Shown piece by piece: positions 1 through 8,940 of a DNA stretch of 64,000 nt; the first letter of the stretch is position 1, and the number at the start of each line of letters is the position of its first letter. Location: the NCBI RefSeq assembly GCF_052161655.1, contig NZ_CP197418.1, positions 1,364,001-1,428,000 on the forward strand, read 5' to 3'. Under the pieces are notes generated by a model. It ran no database searches. It had not been told where the DNA came from and worked only from the letters and a program-made list of their open reading frames with translations. This DNA comes from Novipirellula sp052161655. GTDB lineage: Bacteria > Planctomycetota > Planctomycetia > Pirellulales > Pirellulaceae. Made by a program: the position numbers and the translations under genes.

Positions 1-2
1 TG

Positions 3-1100
3 TTGAGAACTGCCGTTGATGCGATCATTGTGATCAATGATCGCGGGATCATCCAATCGGTCAATCCCGCCACCACCAAACTGTTCGGCTATAGCGAAGC
101 AGAAATGGTGGGGGAAAATGTCAAATTGTTGATGCCAACACCGTATCGCGAAGAACATGACGGCTACCTTCGTAGCTACCACGAAACGGGACGAGCCAAG
201 ATCATTGGCATTGGTCGTGAAGTCACGGGCAAGCGAAAAGATGAAACCACTTTTCCAATGCACTTGGCAGTCAGTGAGGTGCCGTTGGGCGACAAAAAAT
301 TGTTTGCCGGGATTGTTCGCGATATCAGTGACTTGAAAAATGCTCAACAACAGCTGAGTGAGATCAATGAGCAACTCGAACAACGCGTCCGCGATCGGAC
401 CAGCGAATTGCATGCGGCGCAAGCGGAATTGCTAAAGGCGGGAAAACTGGCCACGCTTGGTCAGGTTTCCGGAGGGATTGCCCACGAGATTCGCAATCCG
501 CTGAATGCTGTGCGTACCTCGGCTTATTATCTTCGCAACGCCAAAAATTTAACCCCGGCAAAGACAAGCGAGCATCTTGAACGTATCGATCGTCAAGTGC
601 TGTTGATCGAAAAAGTCATTACGGCTCTTTCCGATTTTGTCCGACTTCCCGAGCCAAGGCTGAGCAAGTGCAACGTCGGCGAATTGATTCAAGAGGTCAT
701 CTCGGAAGTCTCCCTTCCTGACAATGTCCACATGCAAAACCATGTCGCTTCGGACTTGCCCACCGCCATGGTGGATCCTAATCAAATTTCGATCGTGTTC
801 CATAATCTGCTGCGAAATGCCGGTGACGCGATGCCCGATGGAGGCACTATCACGCTTGCATCCAATGTGATCGAAAACCAGATCATTATCGAAGTGATTG
901 ATACCGGGGTTGGAATCGGAGACGAGCATATTCGACGGATTACCGAACCCTTGTATTCAACCAAGGCGCAAGGCATGGGGTTGGGCTTGGCCGTCTCGGC
1001 CGCCATTCTCGATAAAAACCATGGGCATTTGGAAGTCGAGAGCCAACTCGGGGTAGGGACAACTTTCGCCGTTCACCTGCCAGAGCATTTCCGGTCCTGA
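3..1100 (+). CDS. PAS-domain sensor histidine kinase (5' partial)
   Basis: A cytoplasmic two-component kinase that senses through a PAS domain and autophosphorylates a histidine. Visible order: PAS domain (about residues 5-112 of the readable part), short coiled linker to about 140, HisKA dimerisation helix with the motif GGIAHEIRNPLN and phospho-acceptor His at about residue 161, then the HATPase domain with N-box (HNLLRNAGDAM, about 266), G1 box DTGVGIG (about 302) and G2 box GMGLGL (about 326). This is an NtrB/FixL-type architecture. The frame is open to the window edge and the apparent TTG at position 3 lies inside the PAS fold, so the real start is upstream. No receiver domain is fused; a cognate regulator may lie to the left. 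It ends 205 bp before the hydrogenase operon on the same strand; whether it controls that operon is unknown. Confidence 0.93.
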   Translation: MRTAVDAIIVINDRGIIQSVNPATTKLFGYSEAEMVGENVKLLMPTPYREEHDGYLRSYHETGRAKIIGIGREVTGKRKDETTFPMHLAVSEVPLGDKKLFAGIVRDISDLKNAQQQLSEINEQLEQRVRDRTSELHAAQAELLKAGKLATLGQVSGGIAHEIRNPLNAVRTSAYYLRNAKNLTPAKTSEHLERIDRQVLLIEKVITALSDFVRLPEPRLSKCNVGELIQEVISEVSLPDNVHMQNHVASDLPTAMVDPNQISIVFHNLLRNAGDAMPDGGTITLASNVIENQIIIEVIDTGVGIGDEHIRRITEPLYSTKAQGMGLGLAVSAAILDKNHGHLEVESQLGVGTTFAVHLPEHFRS

Positions 1101-1305
1101 TTGCTCCTAGCTGCACACGCGTGATGAGCACGGGGGCGCGCTCAAGCCAAATGGTCTTGCTCGTGTGGTGGGATCGACACCGCAATGTCGCTTTGGCATC
1201 GCAGATGCAGTGACGTGGTTGCCTAGCAGAGCAACGACTCGATTGAAATCCGCCTGATCCGACGAGTCAACCAATCGAAGCTTATCGATAAAAAGGGGAC
1301 GACGG

Positions 1306-2238
1306 ATGAGCGTACCGGGGGCTGACGACGTGAGTAAAATCAAGCGGCACCCCATGGCTGTCCCTCCGACGCGTTTCCCTCAGGTACCGGCGATCCAAAG
1401 AAATCCTTGGCAAGTCGATGCGGCAGTGGTGACCGAGATTCGAGACGAGACGCCCGGCGTGGCTACGTTTCGCTTCGCTTGGGGCGACGCCGATGTGCGC
1501 CAGCGATCCAATCCAACGGCGGCGCAACCGGGCCAATTCAATATGCTGTATATGCCGGGCGTCGGAGAGGTGGCAATTTCGGTCAGTGATGACCAAATCC
1601 GATCAGACCAGATCGTGCACACGATTCGTGAAGTTGGCAATGTGACTGGCGCTATGTTTCGGCTGGCGGTAGGCGATACGATTGGAGTGCGAGGCCCGTT
1701 CGGCTCCGCTTGGCCGTTGGAGCATTGTGTCGGTCGCGACGTCGTGCTCGTTTGCGGAGGGATTGGCCTAGCCCCGATGCGAACGTTGGTGAACGAGCTG
1801 ATTCGTCACCGAGATCAATACGGAGAGGTGCATTTGTTGATCGGGGCACGCACGCCCTCGGACTTGCTATACCAAAACGAATACACGCAGTGGCATTCGC
1901 GAGGCATCGAGGTGCACACTACCGTGGACCGCGCCGCTGAGACGTGGACTGGCAACATCGGCGTCGTGATCCTGTTGCTGGAGCGATTGAAATTGCGTAA
2001 TCCCGCTCAAACCTTGCTCATGACGTGTGGGCCTGAGGTGATGATGATGTACTCGATTCAAACTGCGATCTCGCGAGGATTGACGCGTGACAATATCTGG
2101 CTATCGCTCGAACGCAATATGAACTGCGCCGTGGGAACTTGTGGTCATTGTCAGTTCGGACCTCATTTCCTCTGCAAAGGCGGACCAGTTTTGCGGTTTG
2201 ATCGTGTGCAGTCATTGATGGAGGTGACGGATCTATGA
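1306..2238 (+). CDS. hydG: Group 3b [NiFe]-hydrogenase FAD/NAD(P)-binding gamma subunit
   Basis: Diaphorase-type subunit moving electrons between NAD(P)H and the hydrogenase iron-sulfur chain, in the cytoplasm. The fold is ferredoxin-reductase-like: an FAD-binding barrel in the first half (RGPFGSAWP near residue 130), a nucleotide-binding half starting at VCGGIGLAPMR (about 150), and a C-terminal [2Fe-2S] motif with cysteines 274, 279, 282 and 290, as in dihydroorotate dehydrogenase electron-transfer subunits. The ATG at 1306 follows an AGGGG sequence at suitable distance. The stop overlaps the next start as ATGA, so it is translationally coupled to the small subunit. In characterised sulfhydrogenase/group 3b operons a beta (HydB) iron-sulfur subunit normally precedes this gene; none is adjacent here. 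Confidence 0.88.
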   Translation: MSVPGADDVSKIKRHPMAVPPTRFPQVPAIQRNPWQVDAAVVTEIRDETPGVATFRFAWGDADVRQRSNPTAAQPGQFNMLYMPGVGEVAISVSDDQIRSDQIVHTIREVGNVTGAMFRLAVGDTIGVRGPFGSAWPLEHCVGRDVVLVCGGIGLAPMRTLVNELIRHRDQYGEVHLLIGARTPSDLLYQNEYTQWHSRGIEVHTTVDRAAETWTGNIGVVILLLERLKLRNPAQTLLMTCGPEVMMMYSIQTAISRGLTRDNIWLSLERNMNCAVGTCGHCQFGPHFLCKGGPVLRFDRVQSLMEVTDL

Positions 2239-3050
2239 GCGACTTGCCTACCACTGAAAAGAAACGTTTGGGGATTTTTAAATTCGCATCCTGTGACGGT
2301 TGCCAGCTTTCGCTATTGAGCTGCGAAGATGAATTGCTCGCGTTTGCAGAGAAGGTTGAGATTGCCCATTTTTTGGAAGCGAGTAGTTGCACGCTGCCAG
2401 GGCCGTTTGACTTAGCAATCGTCGAAGGTTCGATTTCGACCAGCGAAGATATCGAGCGGATTCGCGAGATTCGCCGTCAATCGCGATCGTTGGTCACGAT
2501 CGGTGCTTGTGCGACGTCTGGTGGCATTCAGTCGCTGCGAAATTGGGCCGATCACGACGAATACCTCCGCTATGTTTACCCGCATCCCGAGTACATCGAT
2601 TCGCTCGCCACCAGCACGGCGATTAGTGATCATGTGCGGGTCGATTTTGAATTGCGAGGTTGTCCGGTCGATAAATATCAGCTGCTCGAGGTGGTGATGG
2701 CCTTCGTCCGCGGCCGCCGACCCAAAATTCCTTCGCACAGTGTTTGTTTGGAGTGCAAACGCCGCGGCACGATCTGTATCGCAGTAACCGAAGGCAAACC
2801 ATGCCTCGGTCCCATCACTCAAGCGGGATGTGGAGCAATCTGCCCTGCGTACCACCGGGCTTGTTATGGTTGTTTCGGCCCCTGTGCTCAAGCCAACCCG
2901 GCATCTTTGTCCGAACATTATCTTGCCGAGGGAACTCCGTCACTTCAAATGATTCATCAACTGCGAAACGTGAATGCGGCGTCAAGATTGTTTCAAATCG
3001 AGAGCAATCGTATTGAAACCAAACCCCCATCGGCTAGAACGCACCTATGA
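2235..3050 (+). CDS. hydD: Group 3b [NiFe]-hydrogenase small (delta) subunit
   Basis: Electron-transfer small subunit that pairs with the NiFe large subunit. The N-terminus has the proximal-cluster pair C20 and C23 (SCDGCQLS), followed by IGACATSGG (about residue 91), CPVDKYQ (about 141) and a cysteine-rich C-terminal third (several CxxC/CxxxxC groups between about 170 and 220) able to carry further [4Fe-4S] clusters. No Tat signal is present, in keeping with a cytoplasmic group 3 enzyme. At 271 residues it has the usual length. It overlaps both neighbours by four bases (ATGA at 2235 and again at 3047), which points to one operon and stoichiometric translation. Confidence 0.92.
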   Translation: MSDLPTTEKKRLGIFKFASCDGCQLSLLSCEDELLAFAEKVEIAHFLEASSCTLPGPFDLAIVEGSISTSEDIERIREIRRQSRSLVTIGACATSGGIQSLRNWADHDEYLRYVYPHPEYIDSLATSTAISDHVRVDFELRGCPVDKYQLLEVVMAFVRGRRPKIPSHSVCLECKRRGTICIAVTEGKPCLGPITQAGCGAICPAYHRACYGCFGPCAQANPASLSEHYLAEGTPSLQMIHQLRNVNAASRLFQIESNRIETKPPSARTHL

Positions 3051-4342
3051 GCCGAGAACGCAAGATCATCGTTAATGCATTGACCCGCGTCGAAGGCGAA
3101 GGGGCATTGCATATTCAGCTCGACGGCGACGAAGTCGAAGAGGTGCGATTGTCGATTTATGAGCCACCTCGCTTTTTCGAGGCCCTGCTGCGGGGGCGAG
3201 CGATCGAGGAGGTGCCGGACATCACGGCGCGGATATGTGGGATTTGTCCCGTCGCGTATCAAATGAGCTCGGTGCATGCTTTGGAATCAGCTTTGGGAAT
3301 CACGGTGACCCCTGAAATCAGAGCCTTGCGGCGATTGCTTTACTGCGGCGAATGGATTGAAAGTCATGCTCTGCACGTCTTTTTGCTCAGTGCACCCGAC
3401 TTTTTCGGGTGTGCCAGTGGGATCGAGTTGGCAAAGCAGTTTCCCCAGCAAATCAATGATGGTTTACGTATCCGGAAGGTCGGGAATTCAATTTTAGAGA
3501 TCCTCGGTGGCCGTGCGATTCACCCGGTGAATGTTCGCGTCGGTGGATTTCATCGGATGCCGTTACGCGAAGAGTTGACACCATTGTTGTCGGAGCTGGA
3601 ATGGGCATTAGCCGCGGCGATCGAGTTGGCCGATTGGGTTGAGGGTTTTTCGTTTCCAACCTTCGACGCTACGTGTGAATTGATTGCGATGCATCATCCC
3701 GATGAATACCCGCTGAACGAAGGACGGATCGCTTCAACCCAATTTCCGAGTTTGGATGTCGATGAATACGAGCAACATTTTTCGGAAAATCAGGCCGCGC
3801 ACAGTACGGCGATGCAATCGACGCGTCGCGGTCAATCATCGCCGTATTTACTTGGACCGCTAGCTCGTATTTCACTCAATCGTGGCCAATTGTCGCCACA
3901 AGCGTTTGCGTTGGCCGAGAAAATCTGTCCGGAATCCGTGATTCAAAACCGCTTCGCTTCCATTCTGGCACGCATGGTCGAAGTCGTGAGTTGTTTGGAA
4001 GAGTCCATTGCGATTATCCAGCGTTACGAAACGGCCGATCAAGCGTTTGTTCCCTACGTGGCTCGAGCGGGATTCGGATGTGCTGCGACCGAAGCCCCAC
4101 GTGGCATGCTCTATCACCATTATGAAATCGACGACGAGGGGCAGGTGTCGGGTGCCAAGATAGTACCTCCGACGTCACAGAACCAACGGCAAATCGAATT
4201 TGATTTGCGGATGTACCTGCCTCAATTGATCCGCGAACCGGATCAAACGATTGCCAGCGAATGCGAGAAACTTATACGCACCTATGACCCATGCATCAGT
4301 TGTTCTACTCACTTTCTGACGATTAATGTCTTACGTCGCTAA
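3047..4342 (+). CDS. hydA: Group 3b [NiFe]-hydrogenase large (alpha) subunit
   Basis: Catalytic NiFe subunit. The first nickel-binding pair is C64 and C67 in RICGICPVAYQMSS, and the second is C416 and C419 in DPCISCSTH. After His422 there is a nine-residue tail (423-431), the kind of C-terminal extension that a maturation endopeptidase removes after metal insertion. The RICGICPVAYQMS context and the three-gene arrangement match group 3b (bifunctional NADP-linked, sulfhydrogenase-like) better than the HoxH group. No selenocysteine codon replaces the cysteines. The stop overlaps the protease start by 17 bases. Confidence 0.94.
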   Translation: MSRERKIIVNALTRVEGEGALHIQLDGDEVEEVRLSIYEPPRFFEALLRGRAIEEVPDITARICGICPVAYQMSSVHALESALGITVTPEIRALRRLLYCGEWIESHALHVFLLSAPDFFGCASGIELAKQFPQQINDGLRIRKVGNSILEILGGRAIHPVNVRVGGFHRMPLREELTPLLSELEWALAAAIELADWVEGFSFPTFDATCELIAMHHPDEYPLNEGRIASTQFPSLDVDEYEQHFSENQAAHSTAMQSTRRGQSSPYLLGPLARISLNRGQLSPQAFALAEKICPESVIQNRFASILARMVEVVSCLEESIAIIQRYETADQAFVPYVARAGFGCAATEAPRGMLYHHYEIDDEGQVSGAKIVPPTSQNQRQIEFDLRMYLPQLIREPDQTIASECEKLIRTYDPCISCSTHFLTINVLRR

Positions 4343-4817
4343 ATACAATCGTGTGCAGAGTCCTCAACCGCGTCGCCAAGTGGTGTTGGGGTTAGGCAGT
4401 TCCCATGGTGACGACCAATTTGGATGGACCGTCATCGATGAACTAGTGCAGTCGGGCGCAAATGCCTCGATTCGCAGAATTCGCAACCCTGTTGATATTC
4501 TCGCATGGCTCGATTCGGACGCCGACATTCATATCGTCGATGCGGTGGTGGGGTTGCCCGCCGACGTTTCGCTGTGGCGACTCGATTTTGCCAACCCTGA
4601 TCATCGTGCTCAAATCCAAACGATCCCTACCCGCGGGACTCACAATCTCGATCTGTACGTGGTGTTGATGATGGCGGAATCACTCGGTAAGTCGACCGAT
4701 CAAGTGGTGCTGTGGTTGGGACGCGCCGAGACAGTTGAGCCAATCACATCGATCAGCCCGGTCACTCAAGTCGCCGTCGGCGTGTGCAGTTCGGCGCTGA
4801 GACAACGGTTGGACTAG
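4326..4817 (+). CDS. Hydrogenase maturation protease (HyaD/HycI family)
   Basis: Endopeptidase that trims the large-subunit C-terminus once nickel is inserted. It shows the family opening VVLGLGSSHGDDQFGW (about residues 20-35), with the metal-sensing acid in GDD, a central HIVDAVVG with the second acidic ligand, and the later GTHNLDLY segment carrying the conserved His. Length (163 residues) is normal. The gene starts inside the large-subunit gene, so the protease is made together with its substrate. It closes the operon: a strong palindromic repeat follows at 4841. Confidence 0.9.
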   Translation: MSYVAKYNRVQSPQPRRQVVLGLGSSHGDDQFGWTVIDELVQSGANASIRRIRNPVDILAWLDSDADIHIVDAVVGLPADVSLWRLDFANPDHRAQIQTIPTRGTHNLDLYVVLMMAESLGKSTDQVVLWLGRAETVEPITSISPVTQVAVGVCSSALRQRLD

Positions 4818-4840
4818 AGCAAGAAACCTTCCGTTATTGT

Positions 4841-4910
4841 GAGCCGACGATGCTAGCCGCGGGCCTGTTAACTTTTATTGAAACATGCCCGCGGCTAGCG
4901 CCGTCGGCTC
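4841..4910. repeat. Dispersed palindromic repeat, family A
   Basis: A 70-bp inverted repeat with 24-nt arms (core GCTAGCCGCGGGC) around a 22-nt loop. Close relatives occur at 55080-55149 and, decayed, at 60533-60602. It lies directly downstream of the hydrogenase operon and could act as an intergenic REP-like element or transcription stop; there is no U-tract, so terminator function is uncertain. Confidence 0.85.
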
Positions 4911-4926
4911 AATTTTTGCCGCCATA

Positions 4927-4973
4927 GTCGCTGATCGCTCCGCGATCAGAACGATGGATCGCGAGTGATCCAT
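4927..4973. repeat. Dispersed palindromic repeat, family B (GATCGCTCCGCGATC type)
   Basis: Two imperfect GATCGC..GCGATC palindromes side by side. Related copies are at 50232-50283 (overlapping a gene end) and 58182-58356 (split by another hairpin). It sits between the convergent hydrogenase operon and stress-protein gene. Confidence 0.65.
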
Positions 4974-4996
4974 GGCATTAGCTATTCCGACATTCC

Positions 4997-5425
4997 TTAA
5001 GTCCGCAGCACTAGTACGGGACAGTGTGCGAGTCGCACAACGCGTTCGGCAACCGAGCCGAGCAGGATATGTTTTAGAAAACCATATCCGTGTGATGGAA
5101 TCACAATCATGTCCGCCTTTTCGCTTTCGGCGAACTGCGTGATTTGTCGGCCTGCGTCCCCGATGAACACATGGATCGTCGTGGCGGCATACTTTGCATC
5201 GGACAACTTCTCGCGGAGATGTTTTGTGACCTGCTCGATTCGCGACTTGTCCGTGACGGTACCATACAAATTGCCGTACTCCATCGCAGGCAAGTTTGGC
5301 AACACGTGAATCAAGTGAACTGCACCCGATGGGTCAACTATTTGAAGTGCCTTGTCAACGGCATCGAACGACATGTCACTGAAATCGACTGGCACGACGA
5401 TCCGTTTAGCTTGTAGTCCTGACAT
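4997..5425 (-). CDS. Universal stress protein (UspA family)
   Basis: Single-domain cytoplasmic stress protein of about 142 residues. The start MSGLQAKRIVVPVDFSD is chosen because a GGAG lies eight bases upstream and the Usp fold begins immediately; an in-frame ATG at 5500 would add 25 residues unrelated to the fold. The C-terminal nucleotide-loop region reads PSHGYGFLKHILLGSVAERVV, close to the G-2x-G-9x-G(S/T) ATP-binding signature. It converges on the hydrogenase operon. Many such genes respond to oxygen or redox state, but nothing in the sequence ties it to hydrogenase. Confidence 0.9.
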   Translation of the reverse strand: MSGLQAKRIVVPVDFSDMSFDAVDKALQIVDPSGAVHLIHVLPNLPAMEYGNLYGTVTDKSRIEQVTKHLREKLSDAKYAATTIHVFIGDAGRQITQFAESEKADMIVIPSHGYGFLKHILLGSVAERVVRLAHCPVLVLRT

Positions 5426-5739
5426 GATGTGGGCTCCACGATTTGCAATGGATGGGAAAGGGAACGCCGAGCGATGATCACAATCTCGATGAATCGGCAT
5501 GATTGAGTATTTGCAAACGCTGGGCCGAGTCTAAATGCTCTGGTTCTCGCTGGCCAAGCAAGACGAAGCGTGCCAAATGAAACCAATCCCGGTCGCAACG
5601 CGTGACGATCTGCACAGTTGTAGGAGCGGCATCGACCTAAACGGGATCTGCAAAGCTACAAAGACGCGAAGGTACATTCTTTGCTTTGAAATCTCTACGC
5701 TCCATCCTGCTCCGAGATTTTTGCCTGAGGTAACGTTCG

Positions 5740-7371
5740 ATGATTGGATTGACCCGCGTAATGTTGTTGGCGATGTGCTTCTTGCCCGCGGTCTGCAGTT
5801 TGGCGGAGGACCCACGCGGCGACATTGTTCAGCAGGTACGGTTTGAAGTCTTTGTCCGCAGTGATCATCAATCGACGAAACGTGTTTTAGACTATGTCGA
5901 AACGTTAAAACGGCGAGTGCCCGGGTTGGATATTCGCGTTTACGATCTGATCAAAGATCGCAGCCAACTTCCCAATCTCGTTGAAATCAGCAAGGCGGCC
6001 GGACGTGCCCAGCCTGTTTTGCCCGCCTTTCACTGCTGTCAACGTACTTACTTTGGTTTTGTCACCGAGGACCGGAGCGGTCCTGAAATTGAAGCGTTGT
6101 TTACAGCGGAGGTTTACACTCGAGCGACCTGCTCCCGCTGTAAAAATCTCAAGGCATTTCTGCCGAGTCTACAAAAACGATGGCCGGCAATCCAATTTCG
6201 TATCTATGAAGTGGATGATGATTCGAATGCGCGTGCCCGCTGGGAAGCATTGTGTCGTGGCAGTGGGGTGCCGCCTGGATTGCCCACGATTGATTTTGCC
6301 CGCCGTGTGATCATTGGTTATCAAGGGGATGATGTCACGGGGGCTCAACTTGAATCACTGATCCAACAGGTTTCTGGCGATTCATCGTCACGTCCCAAAC
6401 CTGACGATCAATCGCGTTGGCAGCAGCGGAAACGTCCCGCCGTGACTTTGGTCTCCACCTCGCCGAGGACCGCGTTGATGATCGGCCCTCTACTGGCACA
6501 GCAATCATCCGGCGATACCGAGTCGCTTGATTCGTTTGACCTACCTGGCGAGGCCGATATTTCCGAGGTCGGCGAAGTCGAGATCGAGCCGGAGATCCTC
6601 GGCAGCGAAACGAGTGGTGACGCGATCGAAGTTCCATTTTGGGGGCGGCTGCAGGTCGATAAGTTAGGTCTTCCGCTGTTCACGTTACTGATAGGTCTGA
6701 TCGACGGATTCAATCCATGCGCGATGTGGATCTTGGTGTTTTTGTTATCGGTGCTGGTGAACATCAAAGACCGCAGGAAAATTGTGATCATTGCGGGGAC
6801 CTTTGTGGTGGTGAGCGGGTTGGCCTACTTCGCGTTTATGGCAGCATGGTTGAACTTGTTCATTTTGGTCGGCATCATTCGTCCGGTGCAGATTGCCTTA
6901 GGAGCGTTGGCGTTGTTCATTGGAGGCGTCAACGTGAAAGATTTCTTTGCCTTCAAAAAAGGAATCTCCTTATCGATTCCTGAGCGTCACAAGCCGGGGC
7001 TGTATCGACGGGTCCGTGAAATTGTGGCCGCGAAATACTTAACGGTGGCGTTAAGCGGTGCCGTCGCCTTGGCGGTAATCGTCAATATGATCGAACTGCT
7101 CTGTACCGCGGGCTTGCCAGCGTTATACACGCAAATTTTAACGCTCCAGAATCTTCCGGCTTGGGGGAATTACCTGTACCTTGGACTGTACATCCTCGCC
7201 TACATGTTTGACGATGCCCTGCTTGTCGTGATCGTGGTCACCACGCTTTCGCATCGCAAATTGCAAGAACGCGAAGGTCGATGGCTGAAACTGATCAGCG
7301 GTTTGGTGATTCTATTGCTCGGTTTAGTCATGCTCTTTCGCCCGCAGTGGTTGCAACTCAGTGCTATCTAG
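5740..7371 (+). CDS. Glutaredoxin-like / CcdA-type membrane redox fusion protein
   Basis: Predicted inner-membrane thiol carrier. Residues 1-22 form a signal peptide. Two thioredoxin/glutaredoxin-like periplasmic domains follow, the first with a vicinal Cys99-Cys100 and the second with a CxxC pair (Cys131, Cys134) in ATCSRCKNL. After a low-complexity linker (about 215-300) comes a membrane domain of about six helices. Two membrane cysteines sit in NPCAMW (Cys327) and ELLCTAGLP (Cys455), the expected positions for the redox pair of DsbD/CcdA transporters. The order (soluble redox domains N-terminal to the membrane core) differs from classical DsbD, which ends in a thioredoxin domain. It may move reductant across the membrane to periplasmic thiols; the substrate is unknown. 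No operon partner is seen. Confidence 0.75.
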   Translation: MIGLTRVMLLAMCFLPAVCSLAEDPRGDIVQQVRFEVFVRSDHQSTKRVLDYVETLKRRVPGLDIRVYDLIKDRSQLPNLVEISKAAGRAQPVLPAFHCCQRTYFGFVTEDRSGPEIEALFTAEVYTRATCSRCKNLKAFLPSLQKRWPAIQFRIYEVDDDSNARARWEALCRGSGVPPGLPTIDFARRVIIGYQGDDVTGAQLESLIQQVSGDSSSRPKPDDQSRWQQRKRPAVTLVSTSPRTALMIGPLLAQQSSGDTESLDSFDLPGEADISEVGEVEIEPEILGSETSGDAIEVPFWGRLQVDKLGLPLFTLLIGLIDGFNPCAMWILVFLLSVLVNIKDRRKIVIIAGTFVVVSGLAYFAFMAAWLNLFILVGIIRPVQIALGALALFIGGVNVKDFFAFKKGISLSIPERHKPGLYRRVREIVAAKYLTVALSGAVALAVIVNMIELLCTAGLPALYTQILTLQNLPAWGNYLYLGLYILAYMFDDALLVVIVVTTLSHRKLQEREGRWLKLISGLVILLLGLVMLFRPQWLQLSAI

Positions 7372-7473
7372 AGCCACGGTGCGTGATCGCGAATCCGGTA
7401 AAAACACCCGCCAAGCAAACTCTCGCGCAGTGACCCTGCGTGGGATGTCCATCTCGGTGTAGAATCAACGATC

Positions 7474-8940
7474 ATGCAGATCTTCGATTCCCTTACTCAG
7501 CAAACGTGGTTTATCACGCTCATTCCGCCACTTATGGTGTTGATTGAGTTGTTGGCCATTGCCTCGGCGTTCCACGCGCTGCGCCATGTACGCACGTCGC
7601 AGGCGGCGGTGGCCTGGGTGATTGGGCTGGTGACGATTCCGTTTCTGGTGTTGCCGATGTATTGGGTTTTCGCTCGGCATCGATTCGAAGGTTACCGAGA
7701 AGCGATTCGCACGGTGGGCGAGCGGCATGTGCAATCCGTCGCTTCGGTGCGGCGTGAACTTGTCACCGATGCAAATATTCGGTCGACCTCGCTAAACACT
7801 CCGCTGGAATATTTGGCAGACGTCTTGGACACGCCTCTATGTGACAATAACAGCTTTGAATTGTTGATTGACGGAGCCGTGTTCTTTGACTCGCTTTTGA
7901 CACGGATTCAGGCGGCTCAGCGCTACGTCTATTTAGAATTCTACATTCTTCGCGATGACGTGATCGGCAACAAACTCGCCGATGCCCTGATCGCGTGTGC
8001 GAACAAGGGAGTGGTGGTTCGACTGTTGTATGACGAAGTGGGATGTTTGCGATTGTCTGGGAAGTATATCGATCGTTTGGTCTCGGCCGGCGTCGATGTG
8101 CGAGCGTTTAATACACGGCAAGGATTTGTGAATCGATTTCAGATTAACTTTCGTAATCATCGCAAGCTGGTGGTGATCGATGGCGAAATGGCATGGGTAG
8201 GCGGTTTGAACGTGGGTGATGAATACCTCGGGATCAGTGCTGGAAAGACACGGTGGCGTGACACCGCGGTGCAGATTCAAGGTGATTTGGCACGTAAAGT
8301 CCAAGCGGTGTTTGCGGGCGATTACTATTGGGCCGCGCGAACCGATTTACCCGAGGCCAACTGGTACACGGAATCAGCACAGAACACCACCGCTGGCTCG
8401 GCTGCAGTCTGTGCGACCGGTCCCGCCGATCAACGACCTCGTGCAACGATGATGTTTGCATCTACTGCCGCCACGGCAAAGCATCGTTTGTGGATCAGCA
8501 CCCCGTACCTTGTTCCCGATGACGCATTGATGGTCGCGTTGTCGATGGCACGTGCACGAGGCGTGGATGTTCGGTTGTTGATTCCCTCGGTGGCTGATCA
8601 ATGGTCCGTTTTTCTAGCCGGGTACTATTACGAACAAGAATTAGCCGAAGTCGGAATCCCCGTTTACCGTTATCGCGGCGGTTGTTTGCATCAAAAATGC
8701 GTCTTGGTCGACGATGACTTGGTGTTGATCGGATCTACAAATTTCGACAACCGTTCGCTGTATTTGAATTTCGAGCTAATGGTCGCGATCGCCGAACCCA
8801 AGTTGATCGCTGAAGTCGCAGAAATGTTGGAGCAAGACTTCGCCGAATCGCCATGCAGCAACTCAGCTGGCGAAACGCTACGTCCCTGGTTCGCACGCGT
8901 CGGTACCGCGATTGCCCGGCTATTCAGCCCCGTGCTGTAG
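7474..8940 (+). CDS. cls: Cardiolipin synthase (phospholipase D family)
   Basis: Membrane enzyme joining two phosphatidylglycerols into cardiolipin. Two N-terminal transmembrane helices (about residues 12-34 and 42-62) are followed by two PLD domains. HKD motif 1 is His229, Lys231 and Asp236 (NHRKLVVIDG); HKD motif 2 is His406, Lys408 and Asp413 (LHQKCVLVDD), each followed by the usual GG or GSTNFD. Length of 488 residues is typical for ClsA-type enzymes. It is a single gene, with 102 bp separating it from the redox fusion gene upstream. Confidence 0.93.
   Translation: MQIFDSLTQQTWFITLIPPLMVLIELLAIASAFHALRHVRTSQAAVAWVIGLVTIPFLVLPMYWVFARHRFEGYREAIRTVGERHVQSVASVRRELVTDANIRSTSLNTPLEYLADVLDTPLCDNNSFELLIDGAVFFDSLLTRIQAAQRYVYLEFYILRDDVIGNKLADALIACANKGVVVRLLYDEVGCLRLSGKYIDRLVSAGVDVRAFNTRQGFVNRFQINFRNHRKLVVIDGEMAWVGGLNVGDEYLGISAGKTRWRDTAVQIQGDLARKVQAVFAGDYYWAARTDLPEANWYTESAQNTTAGSAAVCATGPADQRPRATMMFASTAATAKHRLWISTPYLVPDDALMVALSMARARGVDVRLLIPSVADQWSVFLAGYYYEQELAEVGIPVYRYRGGCLHQKCVLVDDDLVLIGSTNFDNRSLYLNFELMVAIAEPKLIAEVAEMLEQDFAESPCSNSAGETLRPWFARVGTAIARLFSPVL

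Noticed and set aside
4276..4342. Selenocysteine hydrogenase
   Set aside because: The large-subunit C-terminus has ordinary TGC/TGT cysteine codons at 416 and 419.
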